A stretch of DNA of 64,000 nt from CAVPCZ01 sp963702445 (lineage in GTDB: Bacteria; Bacteroidota; Ignavibacteria; UBA10030; UBA6906). The first letter of the stretch is position 1. The number at the start of each line of letters is the position of its first letter. The translations under genes were made by a program, and so were the position numbers. Positions 30,148 to 38,784 of this stretch are shown here, one piece after another. Below the pieces are notes generated by a model that saw nothing but the letters and a program-made list of their open reading frames with translations, was not told where the DNA came from and did no database searches. The stretch is taken from NCBI GenBank assembly GCA_963702445.1, contig CAVPCZ010000012.1:124001-188000 (forward strand), given 5' to 3'.

Positions 30148-32575
30148 TCCTGAACATTTGACCGACCGTGGTTGCTGGATTTCCGATGACCGGGTGTATG
30201 CATTCGTTTCGTCGGAGAAAAACGGCATCGGGGAGATCGGGTATCACGGTGAGCAACCGGTCAGCCGGAACTCCCGCGTGTTTGCCGGAAGAGAACCGGT
30301 GTGCACGTTTGCGGTAACGGAAGCGAATCATGAGGAATTCCCGATCCTCTTCCGGGAATTCGACTGGTGTCCGGGTGGCGTGCAGGTTCACGGAGAGTAC
30401 GGTCCCGGGAAAGCGATGCTGGATGTCGCCGTTTCCGGACGTATCCTGGTTCTGGCTTGCACCGCATTGAGCCGGAAGTCCGCTTCTCTCCGGATCCGCT
30501 TCTCAAAGAACGTCTGGTTCACGCAGGTTCAGGGAACGCGCACATGGAAAAAAGGAACTGCCGGGAATGGCTCACTTACACTGGGATTCAGGGACAGGAT
30601 TGTGTTGAATGAATGGATGAAAAGGGAAGGTCCGTACGCCGGGGATTTCCTTATTCCGGAGCCCGTCCGGCGCACCATTTTCAGCCGCCGCTGCCGGTCC
30701 GGTTTTGCGACCCGCGATGACCTTCTGCCGGAATACCGTGACGCGGCACTCCCTCTGTACGATGCCGGAGTCTCCATCCGGATGGGCGGCGATGGGTTCT
30801 TGCTTGAAGAGGAACAGGACGCATTCGTCTTCACCGCACCGATATTGAAAGAGGGGGAGGAGTTTCCTCTGTTCACGATCACTTTCGACGAAGACATGCA
30901 CCCGGGGCCGGAGGATGCAGAACTGAGGAGGATACCGGCCCGGACCCGGACAGCGTACGAGCGGCTGCAGGCCGGTGTACCGGCGCTTCAGATTCCCGGA
31001 TACCCGCAGGTAGAAAAGTTCTTCACGACGGTTCCGGGGATTGTGGACTCGTGTATCATCAGGGATCATGGTGTGCCGCGGGCAACCCCGGGGGCATACT
31101 ACTGGATCTGGGCCTGGGATGCCATGGTGACCGGTCTGGCTGCCCTCCGGTGGGGAGAGACCGGCCTGGCACAGCTGACGACGGTGTTTGTCAATGCGCA
31201 CCGGGACGAGGGGGGATTCATCCCCATGCGTTGGACGCGATCGCTTGTGCCTCTTGACACACAGCCCAGGGGTGCACTGGAGGCTCTCCTGGCATCGCTT
31301 GCCTATGCGACGTTCCGCGAGACCGGCGACACCCGGATCCTTCACATCGTGTATCCACACGTTGTCAGTCACTTTGAAGAACTCTCCGCAGCATGTGACG
31401 ACCGCGGGCTGTTCGCCAACAGCGGGTTCTATCCGGACATTCCCTCCCGGTTTTCCCGGACGGAAACCAGCGCCGTCGCGCTGGAAATTGCGGGATTCTA
31501 CACATTTTGCCGGACCTGCGAAAATATCGCCCTGGTAATGGGAGACGAATCCACTGCCCGGAGGTGCCGTGGAGATGGCGCGGCGGATCGAAGAGGATTT
31601 TCTCAAGAGTATTCTGGAATGAAGAGCATGGTTTTCTTATCGACGGGCTCGACCTGGCGACAGGGAAACGGAACCTCAGCTTCCCGCTCTTCACACTTCT
31701 GTTTCTTCACTCGCCCACCGGGATATCGCTCATCCGGCCGAAGATTGCGGAGTGTGCCGATTTCATCGTCCGGCACCTTCTCTCCCCCGCAGGGCTCCGC
31801 ATGTTGCCGTCATGGGACACCAACGCGGGTTCGGAAACCGTATCCGGCGCATGGTATCCGCACTGGGATGTCTATGCACTCAAGATCCTTCGAAGGGCGG
31901 GAAGAGATAAGGAAATCCTGCTCTGGCTCGGGAGCGTTGAGCGGGTTCTCAAGAATCTCGGATACTGTCCGGAGTATCTCTCACTGGAAGACTTTAACGG
32001 GGACAATCCCGACTCATGGCGCCGGCACGGATCACCGTCAAATCTGAACTGCGTCACCGGCTGGCATGCAGCCCTGCTCGAAGGGCTGTTTGGGATCGAG
32101 ATTGACGGCGGAGGGATTGACGATCATCCCCCTTGCACTGCCGATCGGAGAGCTGCATCTCGCCGGTCTCCGGTTCCGCGGCGCACGCTATGATGTCCGC
32201 GTGCATAACCGGGGTCCGTTCCTGCAGGAGTTCCGCCTCAACGGCAGGATCCTCCGCGGATGCTGCAAGCTCCCTTCCGGCATGGTTGATCCAGGAAAGA
32301 ACTCCATCGACATTGTCTATGGGCCGGAGCAGCCGGAGTGGTGTTTCAGAGAGATCGTCAACGCGGAGGTCCTGGAAGTCCAGGACGCTGAAGACCGTCT
32401 CGATATCCGCATCCGGGCGCACGGTGTGGTGGACCTCCATCTCTTTTCCCCCGTTACCTGCGAACTGCTGCTCGACAATGTGCCGCTCGCCACCGCATGG
32501 GAAGGGGGAATCCACACGATGTCCAGGCAGTTGTTCATTCACGGAGACCATGCACTGTCCCTCGTGCGCCGGTGA
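30137..32575 (+). CDS. Six-hairpin glycosidase-like protein (two frameshifts)
   Basis: About 812 residues when joined; frames change near 31575 and 32115. The first 300 residues are beta-rich (FREFDWCPGGVQVHGEYGPGKAMLDVAVSGRILVLACTAL). The catalytic-type (alpha/alpha)6 barrel follows, with PGAYYWIWAWDAMVTGLAALRWGETGLAQ, EGGFIPMRWTRSLVPLDTQPRGALEALLASLAYATFRETGD, NSGFYPDIPSRFSRTETSAVALEIAGFYTFCRTCENIA and SWDTNAGSETVSGAWYPHWDVYALKILRRAG. This WxWDxxxTGLAAL pattern is typical of clan GH-G/GH-L-type enzymes (trehalase, GH63, glucoamylase). The C-terminal 150 residues form a further beta domain. Substrate unknown. It overlaps the heparinase-like gene by 11 bp. Confidence 0.72.
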
Positions 32576-32613
32576 ACGGCGCAATCCCGTAGCATTTCTC
32601 CAGGATACTCCCC

Positions 32614-33432
32614 ATGACTGTCACGCATGATCTTCTCGATGAGCCTTACAGCCTTACGCCGGACCAGACCCGGGAGTACCGGAACAACGGGCATATATTG
32701 TTGCGCGGACTCGCCTCGCCGGAGGAGGTTGCGGACTATCAACCGCTGATCCGCCGGGTGGTCGAAGAGTTCGCCCGCAAAAGGGAAACACAGGGGCGGA
32801 CGGAGGACTACAGCAAGCTCTTTGTCCAGGTCACCAATGTCTGGCGTCTCAGCGAACAGGTCCGCCGGTTCGTCTTCGCAAAACGGTTCGCCCGCGCGGC
32901 CGCGGAATTAATGGGAGTGAATGGCGTGCGGTTGTACCACGATCAGGCGCTTTTCAAACCTGCGGGGGGGAAAGGAACACCGTGGCACCAGGATCAGGTG
33001 TACTGGCCCCTGGATACACACAACACGATTACGATGTGGATGCCGATGATCGACATCACGAAGGATATGGGGACCATGCAATTCGCAAGCGGTTCACACC
33101 GGAAGGGCCCTCTCGCCGACATCGCCATCTCCGAAGAATCCGATCGTCTGTTCGAGAGGCTGGTGCGGGAACAGGCGTTCCCCCTTGTGTCCTACGAACT
33201 GTGCGCGGGGGATGCGACGTTCCATAGCGGCTGGACCGCCCACGCGGCATTCCCCAACACCGGAAACCGGATGCGGGAAGTGATGACCATCATCTATTTT
33301 GCTGACGGCGCCAGGCTGATTGAGCCGGATAATGAATTCCGCAGGGTGGACATGGAGGTGTTTCATCCGGGGTTAAAACCCGGAGAGATGGCGGCAAGCG
33401 CACTCAATCCTTTGCTGTATACTACACGCTGA
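32614..33432 (+). CDS. Phytanoyl-CoA dioxygenase family (PhyH) protein
   Basis: Fe(II)/2-oxoglutarate-dependent oxygenase, 272 residues and intact. The iron HxD lies in GTPWHQDQVYWPLD (about residues 127-129), the distal histidine in DATFHSGWTAHAAFPN (about 206-212) and the 2-oxoglutarate arginine in NRMREVMTIIYFAD. It is the last gene of the long plus-strand operon, 38 bp after the six-hairpin glycosidase. It may hydroxylate or demethylate a modified sugar from the same substrate; that is inference from position only. It differs clearly in sequence from the PhyH protein at 9057. Confidence 0.92.
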   Translation: MTVTHDLLDEPYSLTPDQTREYRNNGHILLRGLASPEEVADYQPLIRRVVEEFARKRETQGRTEDYSKLFVQVTNVWRLSEQVRRFVFAKRFARAAAELMGVNGVRLYHDQALFKPAGGKGTPWHQDQVYWPLDTHNTITMWMPMIDITKDMGTMQFASGSHRKGPLADIAISEESDRLFERLVREQAFPLVSYELCAGDATFHSGWTAHAAFPNTGNRMREVMTIIYFADGARLIEPDNEFRRVDMEVFHPGLKPGEMAASALNPLLYTTR

Positions 33433-33578
33433 AGGCAACGTCTTCGTGATACCAGGCAGTCCGGCCGACTCTCAACAACTCACGCCCGGAGTGCGGGGGC
33501 GGGAAAACACATTGCCGGACAGCCGGCACGCATCACTTCCGGAGTACCGCGGGAAGATTCCAGACGACCCGGAATGGA

Positions 33579-34620
33579 TCATGAACGGACTGCGATGGGA
33601 AATTCCCGGGCAACGCGGATCATAGTCCGGAGGTTTTCCGGGGGGGTGTGCGGCGGGATCGCGCAGCCGGCGTTGAGGATGAAGCGCGGGTTGCCGGCAA
33701 AGATGTTCAGTAGTTCGAGAGTCTTCTCTTCGACCAGCGCCGGTGTTCCACGCGCGAGCACACCACTCGGGTCGATATTTCCCACAAACACCGTACGGCC
33801 CTCGCAGGCACTGCGTGCGAGCCGTACATCAGTTTTGTAATCGATTTCAAGTCCGTCTGCGCCGGTTGTGGTCAGATCCCCGACTATCGGCCCCGTGTCG
33901 CCGCAGACATGCAGGAGATAGGGCAGACCCAGTTCCCGGGAAGCGCTGACCACTCTGCGCTCATAGGGAAGAGCAAAACGCCGGAACAGGGAGGGTGAGA
34001 CGATTTCGGGTCCCGCCACGCTGTCCCCGTTCGAAACCATGTCCGCTCCGGTTTCCGCCATCAGCCGTATGAACTGTACCGTCACGTCAGTGCAGTATTC
34101 CAGCAGGGTGTGCAGCAATTCCTCATTTCCGGGATCCAGAAGGTCCATCATCCAATTGTCGATACCCCGGACGAGACTTGCCAGCGTAAAAGGAGCCTGG
34201 TCGCAGTTGCCCCGCACGAAGATTTCGCTTCCGCACCTCCGTTTCACAAGACGTACCGCTTCAAGCCAGATCCGGACACCCGGGTAGGAGAGAAGATCAA
34301 CCGGTTCCAGATCGCGCACCGCCTCAAGGGAGTGCAGCAATCCCCCTTTCACGCGCGCGGGTTCGTCGCGGGGAAAATCAACGGGCACACCCAGCGCACC
34401 GGCAAGGGTGGCGGTATCGATATCGACCACAATACCGTCGTAGCCGTATCGCTCCACAGACCGGAGGAACGCGCCGGCGATCGTCTCAGGGTCGCTCCGG
34501 AACTCCTGCATGGTCACTCCTGCCTCGGCTGCGGCCATCATGAAGCTGTGGAGCATGACGGGAACCCTGTCGGCGGAATTCACCGCGCAGAGCCGACCGG
34601 ATTCGCTGGTGACTGTTCAT
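33579..34620 (-). CDS. Uroporphyrinogen decarboxylase/MtaA-like methyltransferase family protein (one frameshift)
   Basis: Cytoplasmic protein of the UroD superfamily, about 346 residues. The natural N-terminus (MNSHQRIRSALRGE, ATG at 34620) is in a different frame from the rest and joins near 34580 to NSADRVPVMLHSFMMAAAEAGV. Features: FVRGNCDQAPFTLASLVRG; DMVSNGDSVAGPEIVSPSLFRRFALPYERRV; LPYLLHVCGDTGPIVGDL; FVGNIDPSGVLARGTP; FILNAGCAIPPHTPPENLRTMI. The HxC and later cysteine match the zinc motif of MtaA-type methylcobamide methyltransferases rather than the haem enzyme HemE. It follows the small 48-residue ORF by 33 bp in the symporter operon, so its substrate may enter through that symporter. 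Confidence 0.85.
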
Positions 34621-34653
34621 GGAGATGTTCCTGCCGCCCTGTTCACCGGTGGT

Positions 34654-34800
34654 TTAGGGTTTCGATTTTCGCCGGCCCGATTTGCCGAGAAGGTCGCGCA
34701 GGTCCCCGATCCCCCCGATGGAAACGACGAGCGCGATGCCGAAGAACAGGGCTGCAGCGGCCGCAAACAGGATGGTCCAGAAAAGTGCGCCTGTTGTCAT
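34654..34800 (-). CDS. Single-helix small protein coupled to a sodium symporter
   Basis: A 48-residue ORF whose ATG overlaps the symporter stop (ATGA). One transmembrane helix covers residues 5-29 (ALFWTILFAAAAALFFGIALVVSIG), followed by a basic cytoplasmic tail (DLLGKSGRRKSKP). Small single-helix partners are known for some sodium symporters, for example MetS next to MetP. The position and topology suggest such an accessory subunit here. It is too small for most gene finders. Confidence 0.7.
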   Translation of the reverse strand: MTTGALFWTILFAAAAALFFGIALVVSIGGIGDLRDLLGKSGRRKSKP

Positions 34801-36284
34801 GTTTGCTCCGCCGGTGGAAGGGAACGAGGGGGTGAGGTGCGCTGTGTGAGAAGTGATCCCAGAATCATCCCGAGGGCGGCCAGCGTGAAGCTCAGGAAAC
34901 CGGCGACATTGACGTCGGTGATGAACCAGAGCCAGCCGGGCAGGATATCCCGGGATTTTTCGAGCAACAGGAATCCGGCGGGCGCCGCGGCTCCCAGCAG
35001 AAGCGCCGCATACGCGCCGGCGTTGTTGGCCCTGCGCCAGTAGAGCCCCGCCGCGACACACCCGAGTGCACCCGACGTGTACATGGCACCCGTGAGATAG
35101 ATGTACTGAAACGCCGTGTCCGGAATCTGGTACCAGAGTCCGAAGACCAGGAGGAATATGCCGATAACACCGGCCGCGACACGCGTGATGGCCACGGTTG
35201 TCGCGTCCGGGAAATCCCGGTTCCGGGTGCATGCGATAATGTCGCGCGCAAGCACGGAACTCCACGCGAGGAGATACGCGCTATATGTCGACATGGACGC
35301 GGCAAGCATTCCGGCAACAAGCAGGCCGAGAAACCCCGTCGGCACGACCTGCCCGAGCAGCCTGGGCATCGCCGCGGTGGTGGGCACTCCCGTACCGAAG
35401 TAGGCCAGGGCCGCAACGCCCCAGAACATAGGCACCATGGCCCTGCCGGCGAACGTGAGGCCCGTCCAGAAGAACATGCGCTTGGCGATTGCCGGGCTCT
35501 CCGACGAGAGTGCCTTGGACGTCCCGGGCTGCCAGAGTGCACCGGCGGCAACGCTGCTGACGAGGATCCAGACGACAAACGTCCAGCCGAAGTGCGGATT
35601 CACAAATGGATCCACGCCTCCCTCACCGAGCGTCTGCGCTACGGCGGTACTCATACTCACCAGATCGACGCGGAGCAGTACCGCCAGGGTCGCCACGAGC
35701 ATCCCGACGGTCAGGATCACAAACTGCATATAGTCCGTGATGACAATGGAGAACATTCCTCCCAGGATCGTGTATGCTATCACGATCAGGATCATGAGGG
35801 TCATGATGATCGCCACGGCTTCCGGCCCGAATCCCATGACTTCGGAGAGGAAGATCCCGTCAAACTTCAGAAAAATCCCCATATTCAGCACACCCCCCAG
35901 AAAGAGGACGATCCCGCCTATCAGACGCACCCGCCGCGAATAGCGCAACTCATAGAACTCGGGGATGGTCATCACCCGGTGGCGGCGGAGGCCCTCAATG
36001 ATGAACCCGGTCCAGCCGACGGTGGAATAGGCCACGAGGGAGAGAATGCCGATGATGAATCCCGCGTATCCCGCAACATAACCGAGCTCGCCGTAGTAGA
36101 CAAACGTGACGGTTCCCAGTTCCGTTGCCACAAATGTGGCAATACCGAGGTACACCTTCACGTTTCTGCCCGCCACCATGTAGCCGGCGAGATTCTCGAC
36201 ATATCGCTTTGCCCAGATGCCCAGTGCAACGCTGCCGAGAAGATAGGCGATCGTCACCACCCAGTCGATTGTTCCGAAATTCAT
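34797..36284 (-). CDS. Sodium:solute symporter (SSS family)
   Basis: Inner membrane sodium-coupled transporter of 495 residues with about 13 helices. N-terminus MNFGTIDWVVTIAYLLGSVALGIWAKRYVENLAGYMVAGRNVKVYLGIATFVATELGTVTFVYYGELGY. Family marks include YMVAGR after helix 1, and STYSAYLLAWSSVLARDII (about residue 336), the sodium-site helix region of SSS proteins. Solute unknown. It lies between a 57-residue ORF upstream and a 48-residue membrane ORF downstream, each overlapping by ATGA, with a UroD-family gene next. The operon suggests a substrate handled by the UroD/MtaA-type enzyme. Confidence 0.93.
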   Translation of the reverse strand: MNFGTIDWVVTIAYLLGSVALGIWAKRYVENLAGYMVAGRNVKVYLGIATFVATELGTVTFVYYGELGYVAGYAGFIIGILSLVAYSTVGWTGFIIEGLRRHRVMTIPEFYELRYSRRVRLIGGIVLFLGGVLNMGIFLKFDGIFLSEVMGFGPEAVAIIMTLMILIVIAYTILGGMFSIVITDYMQFVILTVGMLVATLAVLLRVDLVSMSTAVAQTLGEGGVDPFVNPHFGWTFVVWILVSSVAAGALWQPGTSKALSSESPAIAKRMFFWTGLTFAGRAMVPMFWGVAALAYFGTGVPTTAAMPRLLGQVVPTGFLGLLVAGMLAASMSTYSAYLLAWSSVLARDIIACTRNRDFPDATTVAITRVAAGVIGIFLLVFGLWYQIPDTAFQYIYLTGAMYTSGALGCVAAGLYWRRANNAGAYAALLLGAAAPAGFLLLEKSRDILPGWLWFITDVNVAGFLSFTLAALGMILGSLLTQRTSPPRSLPPAEQT

Positions 36285-36454
36285 GCGTCAAGCACCTGCT
36301 TCCTGAATCGTGGATACAGAGCCCGCTTCATAAGGTTAATTCCCGAGGACGGCTGGGCGAGAACATCCACCGCGGGAACACTCTTGAATGCATCGACAAA
36401 GGGCTGGGCATAGTTCAACACGCGCCAGATACGTGGGGTTGTGTGAACGGTCAT
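36281..36454 (-). CDS. Possible 57-residue protein upstream of the symporter
   Basis: An open frame from the ATG at 36454 encodes MTVHTTPRIWRVLNYAQPFV and ends LYPRFRKQVLDA. Its TGA overlaps the ATG of the symporter gene by 4 bp, as between most genes of this region. It is basic at the C-terminus with no clear membrane helix. It may be a true small protein or the broken end of a longer gene; no strong ribosome site is visible. Confidence 0.4.
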   Translation of the reverse strand: MTVHTTPRIWRVLNYAQPFVDAFKSVPAVDVLAQPSSGINLMKRALYPRFRKQVLDA

Positions 36455-36613
36455 AGAGCATACTCTGCGCTGGGTGAAAAGGCTAGAGAGGAGATATCCG
36501 GATGGATGAATATCGACAGTCTCGGAAGAAGATTCAAGCTATTTTTCTTACAGGAACGCATTCGGGGGAGGGCGCCACAGGACAGCCGGTCGGGAGAGAG
36601 AGGGGGGAGCGGG

Positions 36614-37744
36614 TCAGGCGCTTACGCGACGCATATGCGAGGACTGTTCACGAGCTTTTCCGATTGTCTCCAGGAACATTGCTTCGAAGTTGTCCATCAT
36701 GGTGGATACAGTAAACACCCGTTGCACTCTTCTTGCTCCTGCTTTGCCGAGTTCGATCCGCATCGCGGGACTCCGCGAGAGGGTGATCATTGCCTGGGCG
36801 AGGCGTTCGGGCGACCGCGGCGGGACCAGAACACCGCTACGCCCGTCTTCCACAATTTCGGGGAGGCTGCTGACTTGCGACGCGATCACCGGTTTTCCGG
36901 CGGCCATCGCCTCCACGGCCGCATATCCGAACCCTTCCCAGTTGGACGGCATGACCAGGAAATCAATCCCCTGCAAGAATTGAGGAACGTCTTCCCGGAA
37001 ACCCGCCAGGAAGATCTGCCCCTCGAGCTTCCTTTCGATCCGGAACTGCTCAATCATGGGGCGGAGATTCCCTTCTCCGGCGAATACCAACTTCACGCCG
37101 GTCAATTGTCCCGCCACAATCGACATGGCATCGAGGAGGGTCGGGATGCCTTTCTGCTCATCCAGTCTGCCGACAAAACCTGCCACAACGTCATCTTCGC
37201 TGATGCCGAACTCTTCCCGGAGTGGTGAACCTGCAGGAACCCTGAACCGGGCTGCATCGACCCCTTTCCAGATGACACGGATCGGTTTGGTTCGAAGCCA
37301 CGGAGCACTGACGAGGAGTGTGTTTCTTGTTGCGTTGGAATTTACGACAATCGCGCCGGCCACATCCCGGTAGAAGCACCAGTTGATGAAGGAGTCCTTT
37401 ATCGGAACGTCGACTTCCCTGCTCACCACCAGCGGTATTCCGGCCAGCACAGAAGCGATACCTGCCACACGGAGTTCCTTCTCCGTGTGCACACACACCA
37501 CATCGATGGATTCTCCTTTCAGCAGGTGGTAGAGATGCCGGACAGTGTGCGGATCAAAATCTCCCGCGATGCGAAGAGGAACAACATGGACTGAGGAGAA
37601 TTTCAGTCGCAGGTGGAGGGCCGAAGAAGGACGGCAGACAAGGGTGACACGATGTCCGCGTGCGGACAGCCCGTCAATACACTGCATCAGCGATACCTCG
37701 CCACCTCCCCACTCTCGATGCGAGTGAACGAAAAGAATGTTCAC
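36614..37744 (-). CDS. Glycosyltransferase family 4 protein
   Basis: Retaining GT-B glycosyltransferase of 376 residues, probably at the cytoplasmic face of the membrane. The N-terminal domain begins MNILFVHSHREWGGGEVSLMQCIDGLSARGHRVTLVCRP (the glycine-rich loop). The nucleotide-sugar domain has VAGFVGRLDEQKGIPTLLDAM, LVFAGEGNLRPMIEQ, VMPSNWEGFGYAAVEAMAAGKPVIAS (the E-x7-E motif, about residues 272-280) and LPEIVEDGRSGVLVPP. Acceptor and donor unknown; a role in surface polysaccharide or glycolipid synthesis is usual. No other glycan-synthesis gene adjoins it. Confidence 0.93.
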   Translation of the reverse strand: MNILFVHSHREWGGGEVSLMQCIDGLSARGHRVTLVCRPSSALHLRLKFSSVHVVPLRIAGDFDPHTVRHLYHLLKGESIDVVCVHTEKELRVAGIASVLAGIPLVVSREVDVPIKDSFINWCFYRDVAGAIVVNSNATRNTLLVSAPWLRTKPIRVIWKGVDAARFRVPAGSPLREEFGISEDDVVAGFVGRLDEQKGIPTLLDAMSIVAGQLTGVKLVFAGEGNLRPMIEQFRIERKLEGQIFLAGFREDVPQFLQGIDFLVMPSNWEGFGYAAVEAMAAGKPVIASQVSSLPEIVEDGRSGVLVPPRSPERLAQAMITLSRSPAMRIELGKAGARRVQRVFTVSTMMDNFEAMFLETIGKAREQSSHMRRVSA

Positions 37745-37938
37745 GTAGGCTGCCCTTTGTGCTGTTCACCGTCCGGACAGGTTGTGGGCCACCACAACCC
37801 CACGCTCCAGTTATGTATTAGACACGAATCCTGCCAAAGGGTTTATCGGGAAACGGCAATAAAGAACAGTTTCTCAGGAGGCATTCAGCTTCTCTTTCGG
37901 CGTGTCTGCCTCGGATTCTGCCGGCTTCAGATTGGGCA

Positions 37939-38727
37939 TTACAGCCCCTTTAACCACTCCTGCGCGAATGCACGTGTGGCTTCCGTGGCTTCCTTTCCGG
38001 CACGGAACGCGAGCTTCCAGTTGCTGTCTTTGTTTTCGTACTCTTCCTTGGCGAAAACCATGACCTTATCTTTCTTGACCAGCTTGGCGCTGAAATCCAC
38101 GTTCTTCGTTGCATCAAGAAACGTCTGGAGGCGTTTCTTCACCAGAGGACGCGGATCTCCTTTTGGATAATCACGCTCATATTCCGCAAGCTTCTTCTTG
38201 TACTCTTCTGCCGCCGCACGGTTCGCGTCCTGTATGTATGCGTTCATTTCAGCGTCGTTCGATGTGTCAGGCTTTTCCAGATCCTTCACCATCTTCCGGA
38301 GGGAAGCCAGAATGTCTTTATACATGGCCTGCTGATCCGCCGGCGCCTTCGCCGCGGCCTTTTCCTGCTCGGCCAGAGCCGCTTTCATTTCCGTCAGCTG
38401 TTTCTTCCGGGTCTCCGCCATCATCGGGAGAAGTTCAGGCGCCCGCGGTTTCGGTTCCTCCCTGAATTCATCATAGATTTTCTTAAATGTGGCGCTCTCC
38501 ACAAACGTGCGGGTATACTCGCCCACCGCGCGGACGAGAGCAGCGCGTTTGCTCACGGGAATCAGGCTGCATGCCGATGGATACGAGAACGATGCATAGC
38601 GGATGTTCCCCTGGATAAAATCCTCCACCTGACTCTTCGTGCACTTCATGTCGGCCAGGTAGTCATCGATCCCGGCGCCCAGCGTGACGGCAAACAGAAC
38701 AATTGAAACGACAAGCAAGCCTCTCAT
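37939..38727 (-). CDS. Secreted helical protein of unknown function
   Basis: 262 residues from the ATG at 38727, with a signal peptide (MRGLLVVSIVLFAVTLGAG). The mature protein is highly charged and mostly helical (ETRKKQLTEMKAALAEQEKAAAKAPADQQAMYKDILASLRKMVKDLEK, about residues 113-160), which suggests a coiled coil. Two cysteines near the mature start (MKCTKSQ, PSACSL) may form a disulfide. It lies 57 bp after the MtaB-like gene on the same strand, but I see no functional link. No family recognised. Confidence 0.7.
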   Translation of the reverse strand: MRGLLVVSIVLFAVTLGAGIDDYLADMKCTKSQVEDFIQGNIRYASFSYPSACSLIPVSKRAALVRAVGEYTRTFVESATFKKIYDEFREEPKPRAPELLPMMAETRKKQLTEMKAALAEQEKAAAKAPADQQAMYKDILASLRKMVKDLEKPDTSNDAEMNAYIQDANRAAAEEYKKKLAEYERDYPKGDPRPLVKKRLQTFLDATKNVDFSAKLVKKDKVMVFAKEEYENKDSNWKLAFRAGKEATEATRAFAQEWLKGL

Positions 38728-38784
38728 CGATAGCACCTCAATGGTGATAGAAAAAAGAACCGGACACACGTTCCTCTGGACGGA

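Noticed and set aside
36125..37228. A 367-codon plus-strand frame across the gap between symporter and glycosyltransferase
   Set aside because: Most of it is antisense to the GT4 gene, and the part in the gap has no family similarity that I can see.
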